Positions 20,658 to 31,474 of a stretch of DNA of 64,000 nucleotides are shown here, piece by piece. Numbering within the stretch: the stretch's first letter is position 1; every line of letters begins with the position of its first letter. Position numbers and translations under genes: made by a program. A model generated the notes under the pieces. That model was not told the origin of the DNA. It saw nothing but the letters and a program-made list of their open reading frames with translations, and made no database searches. This DNA is from Lepidostoma basale (taxonomy: Eukaryota; Arthropoda; Insecta; Trichoptera; Lepidostomatidae): contig JAHDVF020001556.1 of NCBI GenBank assembly GCA_022606425.2, forward strand, positions 744,001 through 808,000, in the 5' to 3' direction.

Positions 20658-21814
20658 CACACTGGATCCATTTGGCAAAAACAGGGACTTAGGGGTCGAA
20701 CTCCGAATTTTGCCCTGATTTTTTTAAATTAGGTCCTTTGTGTGATTCCAAACCACTTTTACATTTGAACTTTTCTTGATATAACTGCTAATTTCCAAGA
20801 AAAAAAATGTTGTTGTTTTTTTTGTATGAAGCAAAACTGATTTTTTCAATTATTTCGGAATCAGGTGGATACGTCAAAACCAAACTTAGTAAGGATTATA
20901 GAGGGCATAATCTTCTACATTACTTGTTACGACATCTACTTCATATCTCTGCCCGTTTAAAAGCAGCAGACATTATAATTTTAATTAATTGTAATGCATC
21001 TAACAAAAAATCCGAAACCACTTTATACTCACAATAATTAATTAAGATTTATAATGTCTGCTGCTTTTAAACGGGCAGAGATATGAAGTAGATGTCGGAA
21101 CAAGTAATGTAGAGGATTATGTCCTCTATAATCCATACTAAGTTTGGTTTTGACGTATCCACCCGATTCCGAAATAATTGCAAAAATCAGTTTTGCTTCA
21201 TACAAAAAAAACAACAACATTTTTTTTCTTCGAAATTAGCAGTTATATCAAAAAAAGTTAAAATGTAAAAGGGGGTTGGAATCACACAAAAAACCTAAAT
21301 TAAAAAAATCAGGACAAAATTCGGAGTTTGACCCCTAAGTCCATATTTTTGCCAAATGGGACCAGTGTCCGCCGGTACTTATTTTTTCGCGTTCGAGCGT
21401 TCCTTTACAAAAGGAAGGAGTGATTTTAGCATAATTGTGATCATTTATACATCTAACAAAAATCCGAAACCACTCGCAAGAATTAATTAAAAATTATAAT
21501 GTCTGCTGCTTTTAAACGGGCAGAGATATGAAGTAGATGTCGGAACAAGTAATGTAGAGGATTATGTCCTCTATAATCCCTACTAAGTTTGGTTTTGACG
21601 TATCCACCCAATTCCGAAATAATTGCAAAAATCAGTTTTGCTTCATACAAAAAAAACAACAACATTTTTTTTCTTGGAAATTAGCAGTTATATCTAGAAA
21701 AGTTTAAATGTAAAAGTGGTTTGAAATCACACAAAGGACCTATTTAAAAAAAATCAGGGCAAAATTCGGAGTTCGACCCCTAAGTCCCTGTTTTTGCCAA
21801 ATGGATCCAGTGTG
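20658..21814. mobile_element. Foldback transposon with ~330-bp inverted arms
   Basis: Begins CACACTGGATCCATTTGGC and ends with its inverted complement. The left arm (20658-20985) is an inverted copy of two right arms in tandem (21038-21370 and 21485-21814). Spacers share the word CATCTAACAAAAAATCCGAA. A short frame within the arms (M-L-L-F-F-L-Y-E-A-K-L-I-F) recurs three times only because the arm does. CGACG flanks both sides as a probable 5-bp target duplication. No transposase. Confidence 0.75.
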
Positions 21815-22294
21815 CGACGATGCAAACAAAAAATCTAATCTGTCTTATCCTCCTCGGACCCAGGGAAAAAAAATCATCGAATTTAACTTTTTATTTATGT
21901 ATTTGTGTTTTAAAAAAAATACGGAAATGAAATAAATTTAGAAGAAAAAAAATTCTTCATACAGTTTTTCCAAAATCACATGTCCCCTATAGGGGACGCT
22001 GGGTCTCTAGCGCGTAACAAATAATAAAAACATATCATTTTAAAATAAGACATAAATATAATTAAACAATAATATTATGATGACTTTTTGCAGAACATTT
22101 TATTAAACTAATAAAAGAGAGAAAATACCATATAATTACAAATATATTTTATTACGGACCCGCGAAAGGCTAATAAAAAAACATAAAATAAAGTATATAA
22201 TTAATTTTAATGAATAACTACCCTTCAAAAAAAAAAACATACCCAAAATAAGCTGATACTCAATTGAAACGTTTCCAATAATATAAAATATAAT

Positions 22295-22828
22295 TTAAAA
22301 TTCATGGTAAAGTTGAAAGCAATTTCTATTATCTTGCAAGCACAAAAAAATTTTGCACGTTGAATATTGGATTCGGGCTTTGTTAGCACTACACCCAGGA
22401 AAGCGACAACGATTTTTAGTTGCTGGATGTGGGAAAATTGGCATGTGGAGTACATTGTTCTTCCTTAGAGAATCTGGTGGGTGGGGAACAGCAGCTTTGG
22501 AACGCTTTGGTGTTGGTTTAGGCTCACATTCAGAATCAGAGTTTGGATCAGGTACTTGCAAACTATTGTGGATTAGGTGTTCTTCGATTTGAACTCTGAA
22601 TTGCAAGTAATCCAAAACATCCCTTTTCGGAGTTTCTAATGCCATCTGATCCCGTCTATATTCTATCCAAGACGCAGCTATGGAAAAATCGAATAAATGC
22701 ATTAATAATCGGACTGTCCATTTTTTTGTCCGTGCCCTTATTCTGTAGGTGCTTATTATTCTATCTAACATATCAACACCACCCATGTTTGAATTGTAGG
22801 CTTTTACGAGTGCTGGTCTGTTAACCAT
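22295..22828 (-). pseudogene. piggyBac transposase, C-terminal part
   Basis: 177 residues: VNRPALVKAYNSNMGGVDML with the GGVDxLD motif that carries the third catalytic Asp of the DDD triad, then a helical region (WTVRLLMHLFDFSIAASWIE), a basic linker and a terminal Cys-rich segment (NRCRFPGCSANKARIQYSTC). The frame is open to its stop. It abuts the N-terminal frame at 22821, so the part with the first two catalytic Asp residues has been deleted. Confidence 0.8.
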
Positions 22829-23130
22829 TGTGAGACAAATTTACAGCATTAAAAGGCAATTCTTCATACTCTGGTGCTGGAGGAAGTGGAAAAAAATCTT
22901 CCGTTTTATTCCAAAATTCACGCCTGCTGAGAGTTACAGATTCCGTAATATTTATTTCTCCAATATTATCGTCCAACTCTTCATCACTTGATACCATCAC
23001 ATCGTCCGCGATGGTCTCATTGAAATCAGGATCGTTAATTTCGTCATCACTAAGGTCGCATTCAGACAGATTTCCATCCAACTCTACGTTAGCAAAATTA
23101 ATAAATGCATCAGAATCTGGAAAAAGAAAA
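22821..23130 (-). pseudogene. piggyBac transposase, N-terminal acidic part
   Basis: Reads ELDGNLSECDLSDDEINDPD, then EFWNKTEDFFPLPPAPEYEE, the acidic N-terminus and start of the transposase core. A splice acceptor (TTTTTCCAG) precedes it at about 23120, and a GTAAGT donor lies at about 23460 on the same strand, so a short first exon is possible. The frame ends where the C-terminal frame begins, at the deletion joint. Confidence 0.7.
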
Positions 23131-23775
23131 AATATCATATGAATTAGTATACGAAAACATGTTTTAAAAGTGATATTTAAATATTTTTGTCAGTTTAGTT
23201 GTAAAAGTCATATTTGCAATTAAATATTTGCAAAAGAAAAACATGGACTAGCCGAACACTTATATGGTTAATATTTGAACATTTTCAACATTAAGACCCG
23301 ATGTCCCCTCTGGGGGACATACAACTTTGGCGATTTTTCACAGATTTGACTGACTATATATTGGCAATCTATCAACTTGATATTATGAAATGAACATATT
23401 AGTATACTAAAAAGTTAACAGATTAACAGTTGTGCCAAAAAAATAATAAATATAGTAAACTTACCAATTTCGGAACCAGCAAAACGTCATTTCCTCAGAC
23501 CCGCCATTTTGACACTGCCATAAAACTGCTGTGTAAGCATTGATTTGAAAACTAAGTTATTCTATAAATATTACGGACATCTATGAACAACAGTTCACAG
23601 TTGAAATGAGTTAACAACTTATAATATTCCTTGAATTACACCATTTGTTCAGACACTTTTTATGTCCCCCACAGGGGACGGGGGGTCCGAGGAGGTTATT
23701 GACATTTGGCGTTTAGTTCACATTTGCACCACTGCAAGCTTACGTTTTTGTGGCTCTGCACTGCAGTTATCAACA

Positions 23776-24030
23776 TGTTTGTTCTGTGGTGTCAACCGGA
23801 TTTTAACTTCTAACACTCGGTTAGAAAGCTAATTTATAAATATGTGTATTTGTTTGTCGGCTGTGTTGGACCTTTTTGTATCTTGATTTATTTGTAAAGT
23901 GTTAAGCGGGTTACGCACAATTACAGGTGTTAAACCACATTTTTTTCGATATATATTTAAAAGAAAAAATATATATACACGCGCGAACTTTAAACAAATT
24001 CGTTTATTGACAATGTATTAGCGCTGTTTT
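23776..24030. other. Upstream region of the TREX gene
   Basis: The 250 bp before the TREX start lie directly after element X. TATATATTT words occur at 23947-23975, about 60-90 bases before the ATG, and could serve as a promoter element. This is speculative. Confidence 0.3.
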
Positions 24031-24035
24031 AAAAC

Positions 24036-25439
24036 ATGTCTGGAATAAAATCGTTTGTGTTTTTGGATTTGGAGACGACGGGCTTCCCGTGGCAAGAGAA
24101 CAATCGAACGAAAATCACGGAGCTCGCAATGATATCTGTGAATCGAGACTCGCTATTGTACACAAAAGTTGGCGAGGTACCGCGAGTTTTACAAAAGTTG
24201 GTTTTGTGTTACGATCCAAAGCGTCCTATTGCGTACAGAGTATCGTTTATCACCGGACTTTCCAACGATTCTCTAAGCCAGGAATCTGCATTTGATTCAG
24301 CCTCGGTGAAGATAATAAACGACTTCTTGGCACGACAGAAGCCGCCTGTTTGTCTTGTGGTACACAACGGAAACTGTTTCGACTACCCGATCCTGCAAGC
24401 TCACGTGCAAAACCTCCAATTGAATATTAATGAAAATATTATGTGTGTTGATTCTCTCATCATGTTCAAGGAGATTTTAAAGGTAAAACCTGTTGAAGAA
24501 ATTCTACCGGACGTGATTGAACTATCTAATGATTTAAATAGCAGTGATTGGGATATAGATATAAGCGAGGCAGATCTACAAATAATAGACGAAATTGAAA
24601 AAGAACATTGTTCTTTAGATTTAAATCAATCAAACATTCTTAATAAATCAAATGATACACTGGAAAAACAGATGTTCAACACGCCCAAATCTTCACTGCT
24701 AAACCTCAACGAAACAGCTTCAACCAGTGGTAATATTTTAATCGGGAATAGATCTTTGAAAAGCACACCAGAGAAACACATGAAGGATGCAATTCATAAG
24801 GTGCATTCATCGCCGGATCTAAAGGCGTCGACATTGCTTCAGATTAGATCCTTGGAAACTACACCAGTAAAGTGCAAGCCAAACAATGGTTCTTCACAGG
24901 TAACTGATCTGAAAACACTTCAAAATGGAGATTCGCCATCAAATTTTAACCTGTCAAAAGTTCTTCAGATCAGATCTTTAGAAAACACACCGGAAAAGCA
25001 TAATTTAAACAAAGGTTCTTTGCTTGTGTCTGATCTCCAAGCACATCAAAATGGAGGTTCGTCTTCAAATGAACTATTAAAATTTATTCTAAGTCCTATT
25101 AGATCGTTGGAAAATACGCCCGAGAAACGTAAATTTAGCACTCCTTCTTCAGCACCAAGGACAACTAGTCCGAGCAAAAAGGTAAAGAATGCCCGAGTCA
25201 GTTTCAAATTAAAAGATATCTACGAACGTTTATTAGGAGTTGCTCCAGTTGATGCGCACAGAGCCGAGAATGACTGTTTAATTTTATTAGAGTGTTGCAT
25301 AGCCAAAGCAGCTGAAGTCATCAAGTGGTGTGACTCCAATTTCATCCTCTTTAGTGATGTTCCACGAATGGAAGTCGGGAAGAAATTTCCCAGTGTAAAC
25401 AGATGTTTATTTTCTCCAAAATCTGACCCGCAAACTTGA
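24036..25439 (+). CDS. Trex: TREX-type DEDDh 3'-5' DNA exonuclease
   Basis: 467 residues in a single exon. Exo I is FLDLETTGFPW with metal-binding D11 and E13. Exo II is VVHNGNCFDYPIL with D116. Exo III is DAHRAEND with H408 and D413, the H-x-A-E-x-D form typical of TREX1/TREX2. All five catalytic residues are present. TREX enzymes are known to degrade cytosolic or nicked DNA from the 3' end. Human TREX1 is 314 aa; the extra length here is an insert (residues ~155-385) that is acidic, Ser/Thr-rich and carries four copies of an R-S-L-x-x-T-P-x-K motif at 239, 271, 313 and 356. It resembles a string of proline-directed phosphorylation sites. No TREX1-like C-terminal membrane anchor is seen. The gene has no introns, as in mammalian TREX1. 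ATG chosen because it is 10 residues before Exo I, as in homologues. Confidence 0.9.
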   Translation: MSGIKSFVFLDLETTGFPWQENNRTKITELAMISVNRDSLLYTKVGEVPRVLQKLVLCYDPKRPIAYRVSFITGLSNDSLSQESAFDSASVKIINDFLARQKPPVCLVVHNGNCFDYPILQAHVQNLQLNINENIMCVDSLIMFKEILKVKPVEEILPDVIELSNDLNSSDWDIDISEADLQIIDEIEKEHCSLDLNQSNILNKSNDTLEKQMFNTPKSSLLNLNETASTSGNILIGNRSLKSTPEKHMKDAIHKVHSSPDLKASTLLQIRSLETTPVKCKPNNGSSQVTDLKTLQNGDSPSNFNLSKVLQIRSLENTPEKHNLNKGSLLVSDLQAHQNGGSSSNELLKFILSPIRSLENTPEKRKFSTPSSAPRTTSPSKKVKNARVSFKLKDIYERLLGVAPVDAHRAENDCLILLECCIAKAAEVIKWCDSNFILFSDVPRMEVGKKFPSVNRCLFSPKSDPQT

Positions 25440-25588
25440 AAATATTTTAATACAGGAAATAATATAATGGTTCATATTTACCTGTAACGGAACTATACGT
25501 CTATCCTGTTATTCCCGGATTTCATATTCTAATCTTCAGCTGTTCTGGAACTATATTGCAATACTAATTTTCAGTATAGTGTAAAACA
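25440..25588 (+). other. TREX 3' UTR region
   Basis: AT-rich. No strong AATAAA is seen within 150 bases; the transcript may end in or after the MITE that follows. Confidence 0.3.
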
Positions 25589-25852
25589 CATATCGCACCT
25601 CCAGTCGTAAACCGGCTCATTCCAAAATTTTGGTGAATTGAGTTAAGTATACAGAATGACTAATAAAAGGCGCGCTCTATCACCCAGTAAATCAAAAACT
25701 GCCCCAATAAGGCTAGAAACGCTTAGCTTTTAATTTCATAAAGTTATAGTGTGATTTACCAAAATCTGTCGAGGACCGAAACACGTTTTCTTCATTTCCC
25801 AAAAAAACACGAATTTTGGATTGAGCAAGTTTACGACTGGAGGTGCGATATA
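25589..25852. mobile_element. MITE, ~260 bp, 22-bp perfect terminal inverted repeats
   Basis: TATCGCACCTCCAGTCGTAA (plus AC) at 25591-25612 and its exact inverted complement at 25829-25850. TA at both ends fits a TA target duplication as in Tc1/mariner MITEs. Non-coding. The perfect repeats suggest a young insertion. Confidence 0.8.
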
Positions 25853-25859
25853 TTTATAA

Positions 25860-26930
25860 ATTGCAATATAAATAAATGAAGAAAAACAAACAATTCATTT
25901 AACAGTTCATTGCATGGTGTAGCAAGGTTGCAATTAACCGAAATATCTGCTTATATTTGTACAGTATATTAATTTCATACATATTCTTATTGTACCCTAC
26001 ACTCTACATTCCCATCTACCTATTAAGGTACACAAGCCATTGCTAGTGGCGTTAGTTTACAAAAAAGAAATATTTTTACTTTGGTGTTTGGTTGATGGTT
26101 AACAAGTAATATTTTTATAAATAATTTGCACCTAATAATTGTGGGAAAATATATATTAGTTATTCTGGAAGGAGGATTTATAAAGAGGATAGTAGAGAAA
26201 AATACTTAATTTTTTGATGCCGGCTTGTTGATCTTACTTATCTCAAATATTTTCATATTCTCATTAAATATGAATGGAAAATTTCCAAGCAACATTGATT
26301 AAGTATAAACTAGACGCTCATTAATAAAATTATCTTGTACACTATGATATTTATGGTGTACACCATGAATCTTGTACCCACGATATTTATTATTAATGCA
26401 TTCTGGTTTACAGCTAAGGTGGCAATTATTAATACTGTTTTTTATGCCATTTGTGTTTAAATGTGAAGCATGAAAATCAAATAAATGTTTGGTAGAACAT
26501 TGTATGCTTGAATGTGAAATTTTGATATGAGAAGATAAAAGGAAAATGAGTATTGTTCAAATTGAAATAATTTCAATGTTTGAAAATAATGTATGAGAAC
26601 TATTCTGACTTTCGAAGAAGTCAGTCAATATTTGCTGTGAATGCCAAACATTTTGAAATGTTTTTAAATTATTTAAAAACAAGAAGTCTCAATTTTTTTT
26701 ATAAAATGTACAATGTTTTTATTGTAAAAATCCTGTGTATGTAAAAAATCTTTTTAATATGTTTATTTCTTTTTTTAGACATTTATTTATTAATGTTTAA
26801 AAGTTTGTTTTTACTTTATAAAAATTGTGATACAGAGGGGTATATTCCAGTCAAACTGGTAGAAATGAAATGAAATGTTAATAAATAGAAATCATATAAT
26901 AATAACACATCAACAATGAAGCATATTTTG
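25860..26930. other. AT-rich, no gene
   Basis: More than 1 kb without a supported gene or repeat. TTTATGGTGTACACC and TGTACACTATGATATT form a small inverted motif near 26335-26360. Confidence 0.35.
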
Positions 26931-26944
26931 CCCGTATGATGTTC

Positions 26945-27310
26945 AGCATAATTGGTCTTCTTCTTCTCCTTTTAAACCTTCGGTCTGTTCCTGTAGTTCA
27001 GGCTGTCTTCTCTTGGGAAGTCGACTCCCAGCTATCCCTCCATCTCTGGCGGTCTTCCGGGGACACGGTAGCCAACCTGCATGTGTGGATTCCAGCGTCT
27101 TCTGCGTTGTCTGCCCCATCCTACGTTGATTTTGCCGATAGCCGTGTTCCTCACCCTATCTCAAAAATCTTTCCTGCTATAGTCCTCAGCATCCGCATTT
27201 TTGCTACCCGCACTTTAGCCTTTGTTCTCGTGGTAACCGCTCTGGTCTCAAAGCCACATGTCAATATAAGAGTATTAGTTGCAATCCTGGCAAACTCCAT
27301 CATTAGATGT
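26945..27310 (-). pseudogene. LINE RT tail, R-type family (relic)
   Basis: The minus strand reads TLILTCGFETRAVTTRTKAK, then MRMLRTIAGKI and, in other frames, RQRWRDSWESTSQ. Same family as 63775-64000 and related to 14025-14395. Confidence 0.6.
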
Positions 27311-27379
27311 TTTGAGTAAATCGCAAAAAACTGATACGTTAATAAAATGCGCTTTTTTACGATATTTTTTTTTTTCATC

Positions 27380-28255
27380 TCAACCAGTTAGTATTTTAAA
27401 AGTAATCAGCCATGAAATAATCATCATTATGTTGATAATTAATGTAAAATAATGAATTTCATTTTGGAGTTTTATCAGCTTTGCAACACTCAAGTGGAGG
27501 TTGCCATGTTTGCAACAAACCCTATATTTTAATAGCAAAATTCTTCAGAATGAAGCCGAATTTGAAACTGAAAATCAATAAAAATTGTGTGCAAATGTAT
27601 TATGAATAAGACCCAATTCATATCTCACTTTTGATTGTTGGTGGAGTTTGCCGGGTTTGCAAATAATACCCTCATATAGGCCTTACGCAGGTTTTGTATA
27701 TTTTGAACTTACTGTCAGTTTTCATATATTTATTCTTCCATATGGTCTCTTTGAGACGGCTTGATACCGCCGAAGTTTTGTTGACTTGTCCCATTATTTC
27801 ACTGACATTTTGACTGAGCAGATCCACACTCCCAGATATCAAAAATTTGTAACCTGTTTCAGCATTCTGTCATTAGTGAATAATCTGCATCCTAATGGTT
27901 CTTTTGAGAATATCAAGATTTTGTTTTCTCAGCTGAGATCATATTGAAGTTGGTGGCTGATGTCTGGAATTTATTGAGAGTCTTTTCAATTCGTCTAATT
28001 GGTAATATTAACTTTTACCTATCTAGTCTGATTAAGAATGATTATACATAATTTAACTCGAATTTTTGGATCTCATGCGATTCATGTCGCTCTTTAAATA
28101 AAATTCCCAGAAAACATGTTTTACACATTTTTCAATAAGTGATATTTTTCAAAATTCTAGCGAGAAATGCTACCATTCTTAATGTCCCTTTGGTTACCAG
28201 CAATTTTGAGATACTTTTAATTTATAAATTGTCTTTTAATTCTAAGTATGATTAT
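27380..28255. other. No gene seen
   Basis: AT-rich. Two CAAGTGGAGGTTGCCATG/GTTGGTGGAGTTTGCCGGG-like words at 27490 and 27635 may be a decayed direct repeat of about 145 bp spacing. Confidence 0.35.
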
Positions 28256-28261
28256 TTTATT

Positions 28262-28945
28262 AAATATATAACCATAACATTAGCGTGAATGGTGAAAATT
28301 TGGAGCAAGTAGTTGAGTTCGTGTATTTAGGTAGTATGTTTACAGTGGAGAGGGATATTGAAAGAAGGGTTGGGGCAGGTAACAAAGTGAATGGTGCACT
28401 TAAAGTTGTCATCGCAAACAAAAACCTATCCAAAAAAGCTAGAATGGCAGTGCACAATGGTGTTCTTCTACCGACCCTTATGTATGGAAGCGAAGCACGG
28501 AACTGGCAAAAGAAGGTTGAAAGTAGAATAAATGGAGTAGAAATGAGATCTCTTAGATGAATGTGTGGATACTCTGTGTATGATAGAGTGTCGAATGAAA
28601 ATATAAGAAGTGAATGCGGTGCGAATGATGGTGTCATGAACAAAATAATGAAAGGATCATTAAGATGGTTTGGACATATGGAAAGAATGGTAGAAAAAAT
28701 TATATGTTAATGATGTAAATGGAACCAGAAATAGAGGAAGATCGAGGAAAACGTGGCACGATCAAATAAATAAAATATTGAATGTCGGCCATGTGAGGAG
28801 TCAGAGAAATCGATGCGCGTGCATGACACGATGTATGAATGTTGAGGAATCGAGAGAAATATGTCAGGAAAGAAAAGTGTGGCAGTCCATTCTTTCTGCC
28901 TACCCCTTCGGGGAGACGGCGTGATGGTTAGTTAGTTAGTTAGTT
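28262..28945 (+). pseudogene. LINE family A tail (longer copy, broken)
   Basis: Extends further 5' than most copies: VNGENLEQVVEFVYLGSMF, RRVGAGNKVNGALKVVIANK, then the usual tail. It has a stop at 28558 in place of Arg and a frameshift in M-E-R-M-(N-E-E). It ends in GTTAGTTAGTTAG. Confidence 0.75.
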
Positions 28946-29171
28946 TTTTATATTCAAATCGTAAATAATATGTACCGTCTACGAATAAAATAATATTTTG
29001 AATTTTTGCGCGAGTTAAAGCAGTTTAATTCGTTGCGTTGCAAATGACTCCGCTGACATGCACAGAAATGACCTAATTGTATGTTTTGTTCCACTCATAT
29101 GTGCCGTATTTTATTTCACTCATACGTACCGTAGATGAGATGCTCGCGAAATTGCCTACGTCCATCAAATC

Positions 29172-29520
29172 GCCTACGTCTCCGAGGAGACCGCGTTCAG
29201 CAGACTAGTTGTTCATCTCACAGGTGTCACCAGAGGCAGGTTAGTTCTGGCTGCCGGTAGGTAAAACAATCTATGCTGTCGCTGTCTGAGATATCTATTG
29301 GGGGTAAAAATACCAACAACCTCCAGCACGGCCGAGTTCTTGAAATATCTTCTGATTAATCTAAGGAAATGGGTTATGAGGTGCCCATCTCTCCGAAGAT
29401 GCAGATAGTTGGTTCCAAGCATTCCCAAAAGAAATGCTGTAGAGGCATACTCCCTCATGTAGAGATACCTCAGAATTTTTTCTGAACCCTCTCCAGCATA
29501 ATGGAATATCTATTATGGAT
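29172..29520 (-). mobile_element. Jockey-like LINE 3' fragment (J family), inverted
   Basis: The minus strand reads STAFLLGMLGTNYLHLRRDG, RYFKNSAVLEVVG and LRQRQHRLFYLPAARTNLP. Ends at about 29190 with no tail. Lies head to head with the copy at 29600. Confidence 0.7.
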
Positions 29521-29599
29521 CGTGCAAGGGAAGCTTAAAATTTAAAATCGTACACTATTGTGTCTAAGTCCTTGTTGCTATTATGTAAAGATGTTTCAT

Positions 29600-30375
29600 T
29601 ACACACGTATCTATGATGAAGGATCTCGGAATCATTTATGAGAGTAGGCTGACTTTTCGTGCACATATCGAGAGGATTTGTGATATTGCACTGAGGATGT
29701 TGGGCTTCATCATTCGGACCAGAAGAGTTTTCAGAAATCCCAATGTGCTCAGAGTCCTATACAACGCGTTGGTTCGGAGCAGACTCGAAAGTGGTTCTGT
29801 GAGTCCTCACGAGGCGAGATATTCCGTTATGCTGGAGAGAGTTCAGAAAAAAATTCTGAGGTATCTATACGTGAGGGAGTATGGTAGTTATCCGTGGCTC
29901 TAGCCCACGGCATTTCTTTTAGGAATGCTCGGAACCAATTCTTTACAGCTTCGAAGAGATGGGTATCTCATAACCCATTTCTTTAAATTAATCAGGGGAT
30001 ATTTCGAGAACTCGGCCATGCTAGAGGATGTTGGTCTTTTTGTCCCTGATAGATTTCTCCGACAGCGACAGCACAGATTGTTTTACCAACCGGCCACCAG
30101 AACCAATCTGCCTCTGGTGGCACCGGTGGGAAGAGCAATTAGTCTGCTGAAGGCGGTCTCCTCGGAGATCGACGTCTTTTATTATTAACGTGAAGGTACG
30201 TTCAGGGGACAAATACTCTTGACTTAAGAGAGTATCTTGTCTTCCTAATATCGAACCATCTCTAATGCGTTCCTGGTACTTTGTTGTATTTTTATAATAT
30301 TTTACCTGTAATTAATAGATGCCTTAAACAATTTTCTGTTTGTAATGTCTTTTGAGTTAATAAACTGATTTGATT
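29600..30375 (+). mobile_element. Jockey-like LINE 3' end (J family) with tail
   Basis: Open frames 29613-29903 (ERICDIALRMLGFIIRTRRV, MLERVQKKILRYLYVREYGS) and, after a TAG at 29903, 29925-30188 (MLGTNSLQLRRDGYLITHFF). The 3' UTR holds AATAGATGCCTTAAACAA and the copy ends TGATTTGAATTTC. 5'-truncated. Confidence 0.75.
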
Positions 30376-30379
30376 TGAA

Positions 30380-30685
30380 TTTCAACACCCTTTGCCAGTG
30401 TCTTAGACTTATCGTTGGTGAATATATTTTTAAATAAAAATAAGCCATGTAAACAATCTCAATGCTTTGTGTTAAAATTAAATAATTTTTTTTGATATAT
30501 TCATATTTTATTGATATATTTAATTGTAAGTTATTAATAATTTTTGTAATGTTTTTATTTTATTACATTTATATTTTATGTGTGTGTTAAAACATTTCTT
30601 GCTATTTTTAATTAGTATTAATTTATTACTAAGTCTTATATAAGCATTTTAAAAATCAATCTTGAATAATTAATACAAATGAAAT
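30380..30685. other. AT-rich, no gene
   Basis: Simple AT-rich sequence only. Confidence 0.3.
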
Positions 30686-30905
30686 GTCTGTTTTCTAAAA
30701 GTTTTATTTTATTTTATGGGAATCACATGTTTCGCCTTGCTAAGGCATTATCTTTTATAATTATATTTTTATTTGTATGTTAATAATGTTTTAGCAATTA
30801 TTTTTTACTTAGTATTAATTATTAATACTAAGTTGAATAAAAATCAATCTTGAATAATAATTTGAATGAAAATATCTATTTTCCAGAAGTTTTATTTTAA
30901 GTATG
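30685..30905 (-). repeat. P2 repeat, with a second partial unit
   Basis: The minus strand has AAGATAATGCCTTAGCAAGG, then CGAAACATGTGATTCCC: a hairpin (GCCTT/AAGGC), GAAA and the palindrome ACATGT. A second partial copy (TTTTCCAGAAGTTTTATT on plus) follows at about 30850-30900. Confidence 0.6.
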
Positions 30906-31130
30906 TTACTAAATGGATTACGGAGTCGAGGCAGACTGAGGAAAACATAGCATGACTAAATTAATCAAATTTTAAAGGTTGGTCATGCTAGAAGTCAGAA
31001 GAATCAAAATGCGTGTATGACTCGCTGTATGAATGTGGAGGAAGCTAGAGAGGTGTGCCAGGATAGAGTAGTGTGGCGGTCCATTCTCTCTGCCTACCCC
31101 TACGGGGAAACGGCATGATGGTTTGTTCTT
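30905..31130 (+). pseudogene. LINE family A 3' end fragment
   Basis: Reads MTRCMNVEEAREVCQDR-type codons (here R-C-M-N-V-E-E-A-R-E-V-C-Q-D-R), then V-W-R-S-I-L-S-A-Y-P-Y-G-E-T-A. Short and frameshifted upstream. Confidence 0.65.
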
Positions 31131-31239
31131 GTTATAAATGCTTAATTTTTAGATAGAAATAAGACAGCCAAAAAAGATAGCAGGGTTTTCAGAAAATTTG
31201 GTCCTTACCCATTTACGAAACATCATTTTTTCATTTTAT

Positions 31240-31470
31240 AAGGATTAATTGTATCTCAATAGAGACGAAGATGTAAATTGTTTTCTTACAGGACTTATGA
31301 CCTGTCATTGGTTGGGTTGAGCGATCGCTTTATGTTTAACACCATTCCCCATTCCGCATTTTTTCTTATGACCACCACGTCTGACAAATTTTTGGAACTT
31401 GTATATATGGTAGGATTCCACGCCTATCTTTACATATACACTAGCGTCATCTATTAAGATTGGAAAGCAT
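31240..31470. repeat. Repeat V copy
   Basis: Shares TTGTATCTCAATAGAGACGA, ACAGGACTTATGACCTGTCA and TTGGTTGGGTT with copies at 49790-50095, 50860-51170 and 55885-56420 (orientation varies). Non-coding; class unknown. Confidence 0.65.
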
Positions 31471-31474
31471 TAAT

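Larger units (their letters stand above)
21845..23699. mobile_element. piggyBac element with internal deletion, TTAT duplication
   Basis: TTAT at 21845-21848 and 23696-23699 flanks a 1847-bp element whose ends share the 13-bp inverted repeat CCTCCTCGGACCC. Subterminal words with GTCCCC/GGGGAC palindromes occur near 21985, 23300 and 23660. The transposase gene runs on the minus strand. It sits in element X, and the X copy at 11.8 kb shows the uninserted form. Non-autonomous because the catalytic core is missing. Confidence 0.85.
20385..23775 (-). mobile_element. Element X, second copy, broken by two insertions
   Basis: Pieces 20385-20657, 21815-21848 and 23696-23775 align in order with 12190 to 11820 read backwards, including the words TCATTTTACCAACACGCGC, TTAATAAAGAAAACTAAAAA and TTGCACCAC. 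A foldback element (20658-21814) and a piggyBac element (21849-23695) separate the pieces. The less broken copy supplies both empty sites. The left edge abuts the ATTTG tail of the J-family LINE. Confidence 0.7.

Noticed and set aside
20807..21665. Three near-identical 60-76 aa ORFs (M-L-L-F-F-L-Y-E-A-K-L-I-F)
   Set aside because: They fall in the three arms of the foldback element and repeat only because the arms do. There is no sign of protein-level selection.
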